A model generated the notes under the pieces. That model had not been told where the DNA came from. It worked only from the letters and a program-made list of their open reading frames with translations, and made no database searches. From Pedobacter polysacchareus (lineage in GTDB: Bacteria > Bacteroidota > Bacteroidia > Sphingobacteriales > Sphingobacteriaceae): 64,000 nt of DNA. The stretch spans positions 519,333 to 583,332 of the forward strand of contig NZ_JAHYSS010000001.1 of assembly GCF_019802255.1 (NCBI RefSeq), given 5' to 3'. This document shows positions 53,208 through 61,460 of this stretch, piece by piece (the stretch's first letter is position 1; every line of letters starts with the position of its first letter). Made by a program: the position numbers and the translations under genes.

Positions 53208-53987
53208 ATGTTACGTCCTAGAATAATCCCGTGTTTATTAGTAAAAGACAAAGGTCTTGTTAAAACAGTCCATTTTAAAAACCCAAAGTATGTTGGTGAC
53301 CCAATAAACGCGGTTAGAATTTTCAATGAAAAGCAAGTTGATGAGTTAACTGTTTTAGATATTGACGCTTCAGTTGAGGGTAGAGAGCCTGACTATAGAA
53401 TGATTGAAAACTTAGCTGCGGAATGTCGAATGCCACTCTGTTATGGTGGAGGTGTTAAAACTGCAGAACAAGCTCAGCGAATTTTCAGTCTAGGAGTTGA
53501 GAAAATCGCAATTAGTTCTGCGGCTGTAGAAAATCCGAATTTAATTGCTGAAATAGCATCAAGGGTTGGCAGCCAAAGCGTAGTAGTGATCATGGATGTT
53601 AAGAAGAAGTTGCTTGGCGGATATGAAGTTTATATCAATAATGGCAAGAAAGGTACGGGTAAGAATCCATTTGATTTGGCTAAGAAATTAGAAGAGTTGG
53701 GTGCTGGTGAGGTGGTTGTCAATTCAATTGATAATGACGGAGCTATGAAAGGTTATGATCTTCAATTAGCTGAAAAGATAAGAACAGTTACAACATTACC
53801 GTTAACTATCTTGGGCGGTGCAGGCTCTTTAGAAGATATAGGTAAGCTCATTAGTAAGTTTGGTATTATTGGTGCCTCAGCTGGTAGCTTATTTGTATTT
53901 AAAGGGGTATACAAAGCAGTATTGATAAATTATCCTAATCCCGAACAAAAGGACGAACTTATAAATGAATATTTTAAATTCAATTAA
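53208..53987 (+). CDS. wbuZ: HisF-like subunit of system 2 (WbuZ-like)
   Basis: 259 residues, TIM barrel (RIIPCLLVKDKGLVKTVHF, CYGGGVKTAEQAQRIFSLG, ISSAAVENPNLIAEIA, GAGEVVVNSIDNDGAMKGYD, GGAGSLEDIGKLI). Leu occupies position 11, where histidine-pathway HisF has a catalytic Asp (LDV), while D130 is kept (VVIMDVKK). This is the reverse of the system 1 paralogue and shows that neither is a standard cyclase. No spacer from the HisH-like gene. Confidence 0.87.
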   Translation: MLRPRIIPCLLVKDKGLVKTVHFKNPKYVGDPINAVRIFNEKQVDELTVLDIDASVEGREPDYRMIENLAAECRMPLCYGGGVKTAEQAQRIFSLGVEKIAISSAAVENPNLIAEIASRVGSQSVVVIMDVKKKLLGGYEVYINNGKKGTGKNPFDLAKKLEELGAGEVVVNSIDNDGAMKGYDLQLAEKIRTVTTLPLTILGGAGSLEDIGKLISKFGIIGASAGSLFVFKGVYKAVLINYPNPEQKDELINEYFKFN

Positions 53988-54057
53988 TTAATTAGGTTTA
54001 ATATAACTAAATGAATCGGAGATTACTTTTTAGTGTGAAATTCCTTATGAATAAACT

Positions 54058-55233
54058 ATGGATAAGTTAAAAATACTAGTATTACTTGATTATTATTTGC
54101 CTGGATACAAGGGAGGAGGTCCATCAAGATCAATTAAAAATATGGTTGATCAACTTGGAGACGAGTTTGAGTTCATGATAATTACTACTGATAGAGATTT
54201 GGGCAATGATTATCCCTACCCTAATATAATAATTGACAAATGGACATCAATTGGTGATGTACGGGTTTATTATGTGTCTCCTGAGAATTTGGGAATGCTA
54301 AAACTAGCACGACTGTTATCTGTGACTGAATATGATATCCTATATTTAAATAGTTTTTTTCAGCCTAGATTTGCAATTGGCCCCCTTTTCGCTAGATTTC
54401 TTGGTAAACTCCCAAATCGCCCAATAGTAATTGCACCTCGAGGTGAACTTTTGGCAGGATGCCTTAATATTAAACCAGTTAAAAAGAAAGTGTATTTGTT
54501 TTTAGCTAAGATGTTGGGGATGTATAAAGGCTTGACTTGGCAAGCCTCTAGTATTTTTGAAGTGGAAAGCTTTACAACTGTAATGGGGAAAACCATCCAA
54601 AATACTTTTATAGCTCCTAATTTGCCTCCTAGACCAGAATTGGTTGAGGCTTCGCATTATCAAAAAGCGAGGGATTTAAGTCAGCCATTTAGAATCTGTT
54701 TTATTTCAAGATTAACCCAGGAAAAGAATTTGGACTATGCACTAAATATCATTATACAGTTAAATATACCTCTAGTATTCGATATATATGGACCACAAGA
54801 AGATGAAGAATATTGGCGCCTTTGTGAAGGAATAATAAAAAGACAAAAGTATCCAGTTACAATTAACTACTGTGGGAATCTTATGCATGATCAGGTCAAC
54901 AATACATTTAGGTCGTATGATTTATTTTTCTTTCCCACACATGCTGAAAACTTCGGGCATGTTATTATTGAATCTATGTTAGTTGGTACGCCTGTTCTGA
55001 TATCTGATAATACACCCTGGAAAAATTTAATGGAGAAAGGGGTTGGATGGGATTTATCGCTTGGGATGCCAAATGGATTTATTAACGCTATTAAACAAGC
55101 TGCAGGGAAAAATGCTGAAGAATATTATGCATTCAGAGAAAATGTTAGAAAATATGCCGTAGAAGTTAGTTTGGATGCTAAAGTACTTGAAGCGAATAGA
55201 GAGTTGTTTAAAAGTGCATTACAAATCTCATAA
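54058..55233 (+). CDS. GT4-type glycosyltransferase
   Basis: 391 residues, two Rossmann-like halves. N-terminal acceptor half starts ILVLLDYYLPGYKGGGPSRS; C-terminal donor half has CFISRLTQEKNLDYALNII, VFDIYGPQEDEEYW, FFFPTHAENFGHVIIESMLV (E-x7-E motif region) and VLISDNTPWKNL. A GT-B retaining enzyme adding one residue of the repeat unit; donor not predictable. A 70-bp gap precedes it. Confidence 0.87.
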   Translation: MDKLKILVLLDYYLPGYKGGGPSRSIKNMVDQLGDEFEFMIITTDRDLGNDYPYPNIIIDKWTSIGDVRVYYVSPENLGMLKLARLLSVTEYDILYLNSFFQPRFAIGPLFARFLGKLPNRPIVIAPRGELLAGCLNIKPVKKKVYLFLAKMLGMYKGLTWQASSIFEVESFTTVMGKTIQNTFIAPNLPPRPELVEASHYQKARDLSQPFRICFISRLTQEKNLDYALNIIIQLNIPLVFDIYGPQEDEEYWRLCEGIIKRQKYPVTINYCGNLMHDQVNNTFRSYDLFFFPTHAENFGHVIIESMLVGTPVLISDNTPWKNLMEKGVGWDLSLGMPNGFINAIKQAAGKNAEEYYAFRENVRKYAVEVSLDAKVLEANRELFKSALQIS

Positions 55234-55254
55234 TTTATATAAATACTAATAATT

Positions 55255-56295
55255 ATGTTGTTGAATAAAATTTTATTGATTACCGGAGGTACGGGTTCTT
55301 TTGGAAATGCTGTATTAAATAGGTTCCTGGATACTGATCATTTTAAAGAAATCCGCATCTTTAGTAGGGATGAAAAGAAGCAGGATGATATGAGAAATCA
55401 ACTTAAGAATGAAAAGCTGAAATTTTATATCGGGGATGTCCGTGATTATAATAGTGTTGAGAGAGCCATGCGTGGAGTTGATTATGTCTTTCATGCTGCA
55501 GCTTTAAAGCAAGTTCCTTCATGTGAGTTTTTTCCGTTAGAAGCAACTAAAACAAATGTATTTGGTACACAAAATGTAATCGATGCTGCTGTTGCAAATA
55601 ACGTTGCAAAAGTTATTTGTTTGAGTACTGACAAAGCTGCTTATCCAATTAATGCAATGGGTATATCTAAGGCGCTAATGGAAAAAGTCGCAATAGCTGC
55701 ATCTCGTAATATTATAAACAATTCAACTACGGTATGTTTGACTCGTTATGGAAATGTAATGGCTTCTAGGGGATCTGTAATTCCATTGTTTTTAAAACAA
55801 ATACAGGAAGGTAAGACACTAACTATTACTGACCCAAAAATGACTCGTTTTCTAATGTCATTGGAAGAGGCTGTCGAATTGGTGCTATTTGCATTTGAAA
55901 ATGGAAATCAGGGAGATTTGTTTGTAAATAAAGCACCTGCGGGGACAATTGGAGATCTCGCTCAAGCTTTAAAAGAGCTCTGTAATGCAGATAATAAAAT
56001 TGATATTATTGGTACAAGACATGGTGAGAAGCTCTATGAAACACTATGTACCAGAGAAGAAATGATCAAAGCCCAGGATATGGGAGAGTTTTATAGAATT
56101 CCTGCTGATAATCGTAATTTGAATTACAACCAGTATTTTACGGAAGGAGAAATTGATGTGTCCGCAATAGAAGACTATCATTCTCATAATACTGAACAAC
56201 TTGGAGTTGAAGGTATGAAACAGCTATTGGTACAACTGCCACTGATTAAGAAAGAAGTCTTTGGTGACCTGGCTGTTAATCAATATCCTGGATAA
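55255..56295 (+). CDS. fnlA: UDP-GlcNAc 4,6-dehydratase/5-epimerase, FnlA/CapE
   Basis: 346 residues. TGGTGSFGNAVLNRFLDT at the N-terminus, HAAALKQVPSCEFFPLEATK, STDKAAYPINAMGISKALME where Met replaces the SDR tyrosine in the MxxxK arrangement of the CapE/WbjB/FnlA group, and RYGNVMASRGSVIPLF. It starts UDP-L-FucNAc synthesis from UDP-GlcNAc. FnlB and FnlC follow after one inserted cupin gene. Confidence 0.93.
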   Translation: MLLNKILLITGGTGSFGNAVLNRFLDTDHFKEIRIFSRDEKKQDDMRNQLKNEKLKFYIGDVRDYNSVERAMRGVDYVFHAAALKQVPSCEFFPLEATKTNVFGTQNVIDAAVANNVAKVICLSTDKAAYPINAMGISKALMEKVAIAASRNIINNSTTVCLTRYGNVMASRGSVIPLFLKQIQEGKTLTITDPKMTRFLMSLEEAVELVLFAFENGNQGDLFVNKAPAGTIGDLAQALKELCNADNKIDIIGTRHGEKLYETLCTREEMIKAQDMGEFYRIPADNRNLNYNQYFTEGEIDVSAIEDYHSHNTEQLGVEGMKQLLVQLPLIKKEVFGDLAVNQYPG

Positions 56296-56301
56296 TTAGT
56301 T

Positions 56302-56739
56302 ATGAGTATTGAACCAAAATTTATTTCTGGTGGAAGTCATATAGACAATCGAGGTACTATATCTTTTGTTAACGGTTTTAATTTAAATGAGGCTAAAAGA
56401 TTATATGCAATTGAGCATAATAATAAAGCTGTTGTAAGAGCGTGGCAAGGCCATAAAGATGAGCAAAAATGGTTTTATGTAGTTGCTGGAAGTTTTAAAG
56501 TAGTTGTAGTGAAGCCAGATAACTGGGAAAACCCCTCTAAGTATCTACCAACGAAGGAATTCTTGTTAACAACAGTCTTTCCAGGTGTATTGCATATTCC
56601 TGCTGGATATGCTAATGGCTTTAAAGCTCTCGAGACAGGATCTAAAATCATTGTTTTCTCTGATTTTACTGTAGAGCAATCTTCTAATGATAATTATCGA
56701 TTTGATCAGGATCTCTGGTTTGATTGGAATAAAATATAA
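56302..56739 (+). CDS. Cupin sugar epimerase-like protein in the fnl operon
   Basis: 145 residues, RmlC-like cupin: DNRGTISFVNGFNLNEAKRL, RAWQGHKDEQKWFYVVAGSF, VFPGVLHIPAGYANGFKALE. Similar to the WxcM/FdtA C-terminal-like or dTDP-sugar 3,5-epimerase-like proteins that recur beside fnl/cap genes. Its role is not obvious, because FnlA already epimerises C5 and FnlB carries its own cupin domain. Six bases after fnlA and three before fnlB. Confidence 0.75.
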   Translation: MSIEPKFISGGSHIDNRGTISFVNGFNLNEAKRLYAIEHNNKAVVRAWQGHKDEQKWFYVVAGSFKVVVVKPDNWENPSKYLPTKEFLLTTVFPGVLHIPAGYANGFKALETGSKIIVFSDFTVEQSSNDNYRFDQDLWFDWNKI

Positions 56740-56742
56740 TTT

Positions 56743-57861
56743 ATGATAAAAATAGGTATAACTGGTCAAAATGGTTTCTTAGGCCAGCATTTGTACAATA
56801 CGATAGGGCTTTTTCCAGAAGAGTTCGAAAGTATAGAGTGGAAAAGGGAATTCTTTGAAGATCAGACCTTGCTAAATGATTTTGTTTCTAAATGTGATAT
56901 TATTGTTCATTTGGCCGCAATGAATAGACATGACGATTTAAATGTTATTTATAATGTAAATACGAACCTAGTAAGAAAGTTGTATGATGCCTTAATTACA
57001 ACAAAGAGTAAGGCTCATGTTTTGTTTTCTTCTTCCTCTCAAGAAGAAAGGGATAATTTATACGGTAGAAGTAAGAAGGAGGGGCGAGAACTTTTAGCAA
57101 GTTGGGCAAAAAAATTTGGTGGGAAGTTCACAGGACTAGTTATCCCTAATGTGTTTGGTCCATTTGGACAACCATTTTATAACTCTTTTATAGCAACCTT
57201 CAGTTATCAGCTGACTCATAATGAAGTTCCTACTTTAGAAGTAGATGGGGATGTTAAACTTATATATGTGAATGATCTCGTTAAAATAATTATTTCTAAG
57301 ATTAGAATTGGAACGGGAGATGACATATTCCTTGTACCTCATACTGATCAAAGGAAAGTTTCTGAAATATTAGAATTTTTAAAAGTATATAAAAATCAAT
57401 ATTTTGATTTGGGCATTATACCGGAATTGAAGTGCCCGTTTGAATTAAACTTGTTTAACACATTTCGATGTTATATTGACATTAAGATGCACTTTCCTGT
57501 AAAATTCACAAAGCATACAGATTCACGGGGGGCATTTGTTGAAGTGATTAGACTAAACGTTGGAGGTCAGGTGTCTTTTTCTACAACTTTTCCGGGTATT
57601 ACAAGAGGGAATCATTATCATACTCGTAAAATCGAACGTTTTGCCGTTATCAAAGGAAAAGCGTTAATTCAGCTCCGTAAGATAGGATCATCTGAAGTAT
57701 TAAATTTTTATTTGGATGGCACCGAACCTTCATATGTAGATATGCCAATCTGGTATACGCATAATATCAAAAATATTGGAAATGAAGAGTTGTATACGAA
57801 TTTTTGGATTAATGAATTCTTTGATCAAAATGATTCTGACACCTATTTCGAAGCCGTTTAA
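56743..57861 (+). CDS. fnlB: UDP-2-acetamido-2,6-dideoxy-hexulose reductase/epimerase, FnlB/CapF
   Basis: 372 residues. N-terminal SDR (IGITGQNGFLGQHLYNTIGL, HLAAMNRHDD, YGRSKKEGRELLASW, PNVFGPFGQPFYNSFIATF) fused to a C-terminal cupin (HTDSRGAFVEVIRLNVGGQV, TFPGITRGNHYHTRKIERFA, MPIWYTHNIKNIG). This two-domain build is that of CapF/FnlB, which epimerises C3 and reduces C4 in UDP-L-FucNAc synthesis. Confidence 0.92.
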   Translation: MIKIGITGQNGFLGQHLYNTIGLFPEEFESIEWKREFFEDQTLLNDFVSKCDIIVHLAAMNRHDDLNVIYNVNTNLVRKLYDALITTKSKAHVLFSSSSQEERDNLYGRSKKEGRELLASWAKKFGGKFTGLVIPNVFGPFGQPFYNSFIATFSYQLTHNEVPTLEVDGDVKLIYVNDLVKIIISKIRIGTGDDIFLVPHTDQRKVSEILEFLKVYKNQYFDLGIIPELKCPFELNLFNTFRCYIDIKMHFPVKFTKHTDSRGAFVEVIRLNVGGQVSFSTTFPGITRGNHYHTRKIERFAVIKGKALIQLRKIGSSEVLNFYLDGTEPSYVDMPIWYTHNIKNIGNEELYTNFWINEFFDQNDSDTYFEAV

Positions 57862-57889
57862 TTTTATTAAATAATAGTAATTCATAAAG

Positions 57890-59032
57890 ATGAAATCAAA
57901 ACTTAAAGTGATGACCGTGGTTGGTACCAGGCCAGAAATTATAAGACTGGCTAGAGTTATGGCAGCACTTGATGCTTCTGAAGCGATTGACCATATTATC
58001 GTTCATACTGGTCAAAACTATGACTACGAATTGAACCAGATTTTTTTCGATGACTTGGCAATCCGTAAACCTGATTATTTTTTGAACGCGGCAGGAGCTA
58101 GTCCAATTGAAACTGTTGGACAAATTTTAATTAAAATAGACCCGCTATTAGTTGAGGAAAATCCTGATGCTTTCTTGGTTCTAGGTGATACCAATAGTTG
58201 CCTATGTGCTATCCCAGCTAAAAAGCGCCACATCCCTATTTTTCATATGGAAGCTGGAAATCGCTGTTTTGATCAGCGTGTTCCTGAAGAGACCAATAGA
58301 AAGATAGTTGATCATATATCTGATATAAATTTAACCTATAGTGATATTGCGAGGGAGTATCTTTTAAGGGAAGGACTTCCTGCAGATAGAGTTATAAAAA
58401 CTGGATCTCCGATGTTTGAGGTATTGAATCATTACTTGCCTCAAATAAAGGCTTCTGATATTCTAACAAAATTAAATTTGGAAGCGAACAAATATTTTGT
58501 TGTTTCATCACATAGGGAGGAGAATATAAATAGTGAGAAAAATTTCACTAATTTAATGGTAAGTCTAAACCTGATTGCTGAGAAATATGGTTATCCAATT
58601 ATTGTCAGTACGCATCCAAGAACAAGAAATATGATAGATGCAAAAAAAATAGCAATGAGGCCTGAAATTCAGTTTCTTAAGCCTATGGGTTTTAACGATT
58701 ATAATGCCTTGCAACTGAATTCTTATGCTGTGCTATCTGATAGCGGAACAATATCTGAGGAATCGTCTACATTGAATTTTCCTGCTTTAAATCTTCGTGA
58801 TGCCCATGAGCGTCCAGAAGCCATGGAGGAAGCTTCTGTTATGATGGTTGGATTAAATCCTGAGCGTATAATGCAAGCTTTACTTCAATTGAGTTATCAA
58901 AAAAGGGGAGAAGAAAGAAACTTTAGAAGAGTTGCTGATTACTCAATGCCAAATGTTTCAGATAAAATGGTTAGAATAATAATTAGTTATGTGGATTATA
59001 TTAAACGGGTAGTTTGGAGTGAAAATAATTAA
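57890..59032 (+). CDS. fnlC: UDP-N-acetyl sugar 2-epimerase, FnlC/CapG
   Basis: 380 residues, WecB fold: TVVGTRPEIIRLARVMAALD, HTGQNYDYELNQIFFDDL, VLGDTNSCLCAIPAKKRHIP, HMEAGNRCFDQRVPEETNRK, SSHREENINS, SDSGTISEESSTLNFPALN. In this position it performs the last step to UDP-L-FucNAc. It completes the fnlABC set. Followed with zero spacing by the transferase. Confidence 0.92.
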   Translation: MKSKLKVMTVVGTRPEIIRLARVMAALDASEAIDHIIVHTGQNYDYELNQIFFDDLAIRKPDYFLNAAGASPIETVGQILIKIDPLLVEENPDAFLVLGDTNSCLCAIPAKKRHIPIFHMEAGNRCFDQRVPEETNRKIVDHISDINLTYSDIAREYLLREGLPADRVIKTGSPMFEVLNHYLPQIKASDILTKLNLEANKYFVVSSHREENINSEKNFTNLMVSLNLIAEKYGYPIIVSTHPRTRNMIDAKKIAMRPEIQFLKPMGFNDYNALQLNSYAVLSDSGTISEESSTLNFPALNLRDAHERPEAMEEASVMMVGLNPERIMQALLQLSYQKRGEERNFRRVADYSMPNVSDKMVRIIISYVDYIKRVVWSENN

Positions 59033-60244
59033 ATGAATATTCTTTTTTTAACTCTTGTAAGAATTACTGATGTTTCTGAAAGGGGAATATACACTGATTT
59101 AGTTAGGTATTTCCGTGATGAAGGACATAATGTTTGTATAGCATGTCCATCAGAAAGAAGGTATAATGAGAAAACCAGTCTTAAAAATTCTAAGGGAATT
59201 AATATTTTAAATATTGCAACCTTAAATATTCAGAAAACCAATTTCATTGAAAAAGGTATTGCGACTGTTTTGTTAGAGCGACAATTTTTAAAAGCGATTA
59301 AGAATTATTATTCCGATGTAGAATTTGATTTGCTTGTGTACTCAACACCTCCCATCACATTTTCCAAAATTGTAAGTTATTTTAAGCAGCGGTGCAATGC
59401 TCGTTCATATTTATTGTTGAAGGATATTTTTCCGCAAAACGCTGTTGATCTGGGGTTTATTAAAAGAAGTGGATTGCTCCATAGATATTTTAGTGCTAAG
59501 GAAAAAAGACTATATCAGATATCGGATCATATTGGTTGTATGTCACCAGCAAATGTAGAATATATAATTAAAAATAATAAATATTTGGAGCCTTCTAAAG
59601 TAGAACTTAATCCGAATAGTTTAACCCCATTAGTTTTTGATGAATATATTGAAAAAAAACATCTAACGAGAGAATCATATGGTATCCCTCAGCATTCTAC
59701 TGTATTTATTTATGGTGGCAATTTGGGAAAACCTCAAGGAATAGACTTTCTATTAACTGTATTGAATTCAAATGTTGGGAACGAACAGGCTTTTTTTGTT
59801 ATTGTAGGTTCAGGCACTGAGTTTCCGTTATTGCTAAAATGGCATGAAAAATTTGCTCCAAAGAATGTTTTACTATTGTCTGGATTGGAAAAGTCTAAGT
59901 ATGATGTTTTATTAAGTTCTTGTGATGTTGGACTAATATTTTTGGATAGAAGATTTACTATCCCTAATTTTCCATCTCGCTTACTTTCTTATTTGGAATA
60001 TAAAATGCCAATTGTTGCCGCAACGGACAGGAATACAGATATTGGGAAAATTGCGGTCACTAACCACTTTGGTAGGTGGTGCGAAAGTGGAGATTTGGAG
60101 TCATTTAATGAAATTATCCGCGAGCTATCTTTTAATGATGAATTGCGTACTAGAATGGGGATAAATGGATATGATTTTATGATGAATAACTATTTAGTTA
60201 AAAACTCTTACGAGGTAATAATGAAACATTTTAATAATGTATAG
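59033..60244 (+). CDS. wbuB: GT4 glycosyltransferase, WbuB-like (putative L-FucNAc transferase)
   Basis: 403 residues. LFLTLVRITDVSERGIYTDL at the N-terminus, LKDIFPQNAVDLGFI (the region typical of WbuB), FIYGGNLGKPQGIDFLLTVL, IVGSGTEFPLL and IFLDRRFTIPNFPSRLLSYL. WbuB-type enzymes transfer L-FucNAc onto the lipid-linked first sugar. Its place between fnlC and the initiating transferase fits addition of FucNAc (or its amidino derivative) as second residue. Confidence 0.82.
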   Translation: MNILFLTLVRITDVSERGIYTDLVRYFRDEGHNVCIACPSERRYNEKTSLKNSKGINILNIATLNIQKTNFIEKGIATVLLERQFLKAIKNYYSDVEFDLLVYSTPPITFSKIVSYFKQRCNARSYLLLKDIFPQNAVDLGFIKRSGLLHRYFSAKEKRLYQISDHIGCMSPANVEYIIKNNKYLEPSKVELNPNSLTPLVFDEYIEKKHLTRESYGIPQHSTVFIYGGNLGKPQGIDFLLTVLNSNVGNEQAFFVIVGSGTEFPLLLKWHEKFAPKNVLLLSGLEKSKYDVLLSSCDVGLIFLDRRFTIPNFPSRLLSYLEYKMPIVAATDRNTDIGKIAVTNHFGRWCESGDLESFNEIIRELSFNDELRTRMGINGYDFMMNNYLVKNSYEVIMKHFNNV

Positions 60245-60839
60245 AGTTTTTTTCAAAAGATTTCTAGATTTAGTATTGGCTTTAATTGGAATAGTTTTAT
60301 TGTCTCCAATACTATTACTGGCTACTATTTTTCTTTTTTTTGCAAATAGAGGAAAAGTATTCTTTTTTCAGAGGCGACCCGGTAAAAATGGGAAAATCTT
60401 TATGATTATAAAATTTAAGACCATGAATGATTTGTGTGATAAGAACGGTGTTTTATTACCCGATTCAAAACGTTTAACAAAAGTTGGAAAGTTTGTACGC
60501 AGAACATCAATTGATGAGATTCCTCAGCTGTTAAATGTTATTTGGGGTCATATGTCTTTAATAGGGCCAAGACCACTTTTGGTAGAATATTTACCCTTGT
60601 ACAATGAAGTTCAAAAAACTAGACATAATATTCGGCCAGGAATAACTGGTTGGGCACAGGTGAATGGTAGAAATGCAATTTCCTGGGATCAGAAATTTAG
60701 CCTTGATATATGGTATGTGAATAATTTTGGCCTGATTTTAGATCTTAAAATTATCTATCTCACGATTAAAAAAGTTTTTTTTAAAGAAGGAATATCTTCT
60801 AACACATCTATGACGATGGAAAAATTTACTGGTAAATAA
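60237..60839 (+). CDS. pglC: Initiating sugar-phosphate transferase, PglC-like
   Basis: 200 residues, the small monotopic type. N-terminal re-entrant helix (FLDLVLALIGIVLLSPILLL), FFFQRRPGKNGKIFMIIKFK, LTKVGKFVRRTSIDEIPQL with the catalytic Asp-Glu, MSLIGPRPLLVEYLPLY and RHNIRPGITGWAQVNGRN. It transfers a phosphosugar from a UDP-sugar to undecaprenyl phosphate. The pglD and pglE genes that follow point to UDP-diNAc-bacillosamine (or the 4-amino form) as donor. Overlaps wbuB by 8 bp. Confidence 0.9.
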   Translation: MYRVFFKRFLDLVLALIGIVLLSPILLLATIFLFFANRGKVFFFQRRPGKNGKIFMIIKFKTMNDLCDKNGVLLPDSKRLTKVGKFVRRTSIDEIPQLLNVIWGHMSLIGPRPLLVEYLPLYNEVQKTRHNIRPGITGWAQVNGRNAISWDQKFSLDIWYVNNFGLILDLKIIYLTIKKVFFKEGISSNTSMTMEKFTGK

Positions 60840-60840
60840 G

Positions 60841-61458
60841 ATGCATATTATAGGAGCGAGTGGACACAGTAAGGTTGTTCTCGATATTTTGCAAGAAAAT
60901 GGAAGTATTATCTCAGGGGTGTGGGATGATAATCCAGCAGTCTTAGATGTTTTAGGTTTTGAAATTAGCGGAAATATTGCTGCGTTTAAGAAATATAATT
61001 ATAACGATGTGATCGTAGCAATAGGTAATAATGCCATAAGGAAAAAGGTCATAGATTCTTTTAATACAATTAGCTTTGCCAAAGCAATACATTCTAGATC
61101 TTTTGTTTCAAAAAATGCTGATATTGGAGATGGAACAGTTATTATGGCAGGTGTTTCCATTAATGCAGGTGTTTTTATTGGGAAACACGTAATAGTTAAC
61201 ACTAATTCTTCAATAGATCATGACTGCAAAATTCATGATTTCGCTCATATCTCACCAAATGCAGCTCTTGCTGGTAATGTAACTATAGGTGAAGGGACTC
61301 ATATTGGCATAGGTTCTGCTGTTATACAGGGATTGACCATCGGCAAATGGGCCGTTATAGGTGCAGGAAGTGTAATAATTTCTAATGTTCCCGATTATTG
61401 TGTAGTAGTCGGTAACCCTGGAAAAATAATTAAATATAATATCCCTAATACTAAATAA
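60841..61458 (+). CDS. pglD: UDP-4-amino-sugar N-acetyltransferase, PglD-like
   Basis: 205 residues. IIGASGHSKVVLDILQENGS at the N-terminus, hexapeptide beta-helix with ADIGDGTVIMAGVSINAGVF, NTNSSIDHDCKIHDFAHISP (catalytic His in DHDC and the following His), IGEGTHIGIGSAVIQGLTIG and VVVGNPGKI. Makes UDP-diNAcBac from the amino sugar formed by PglE. Starts one base after the pglC stop. Confidence 0.9.
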   Translation: MHIIGASGHSKVVLDILQENGSIISGVWDDNPAVLDVLGFEISGNIAAFKKYNYNDVIVAIGNNAIRKKVIDSFNTISFAKAIHSRSFVSKNADIGDGTVIMAGVSINAGVFIGKHVIVNTNSSIDHDCKIHDFAHISPNAALAGNVTIGEGTHIGIGSAVIQGLTIGKWAVIGAGSVIISNVPDYCVVVGNPGKIIKYNIPNTK

Positions 61459-61460
61459 TT

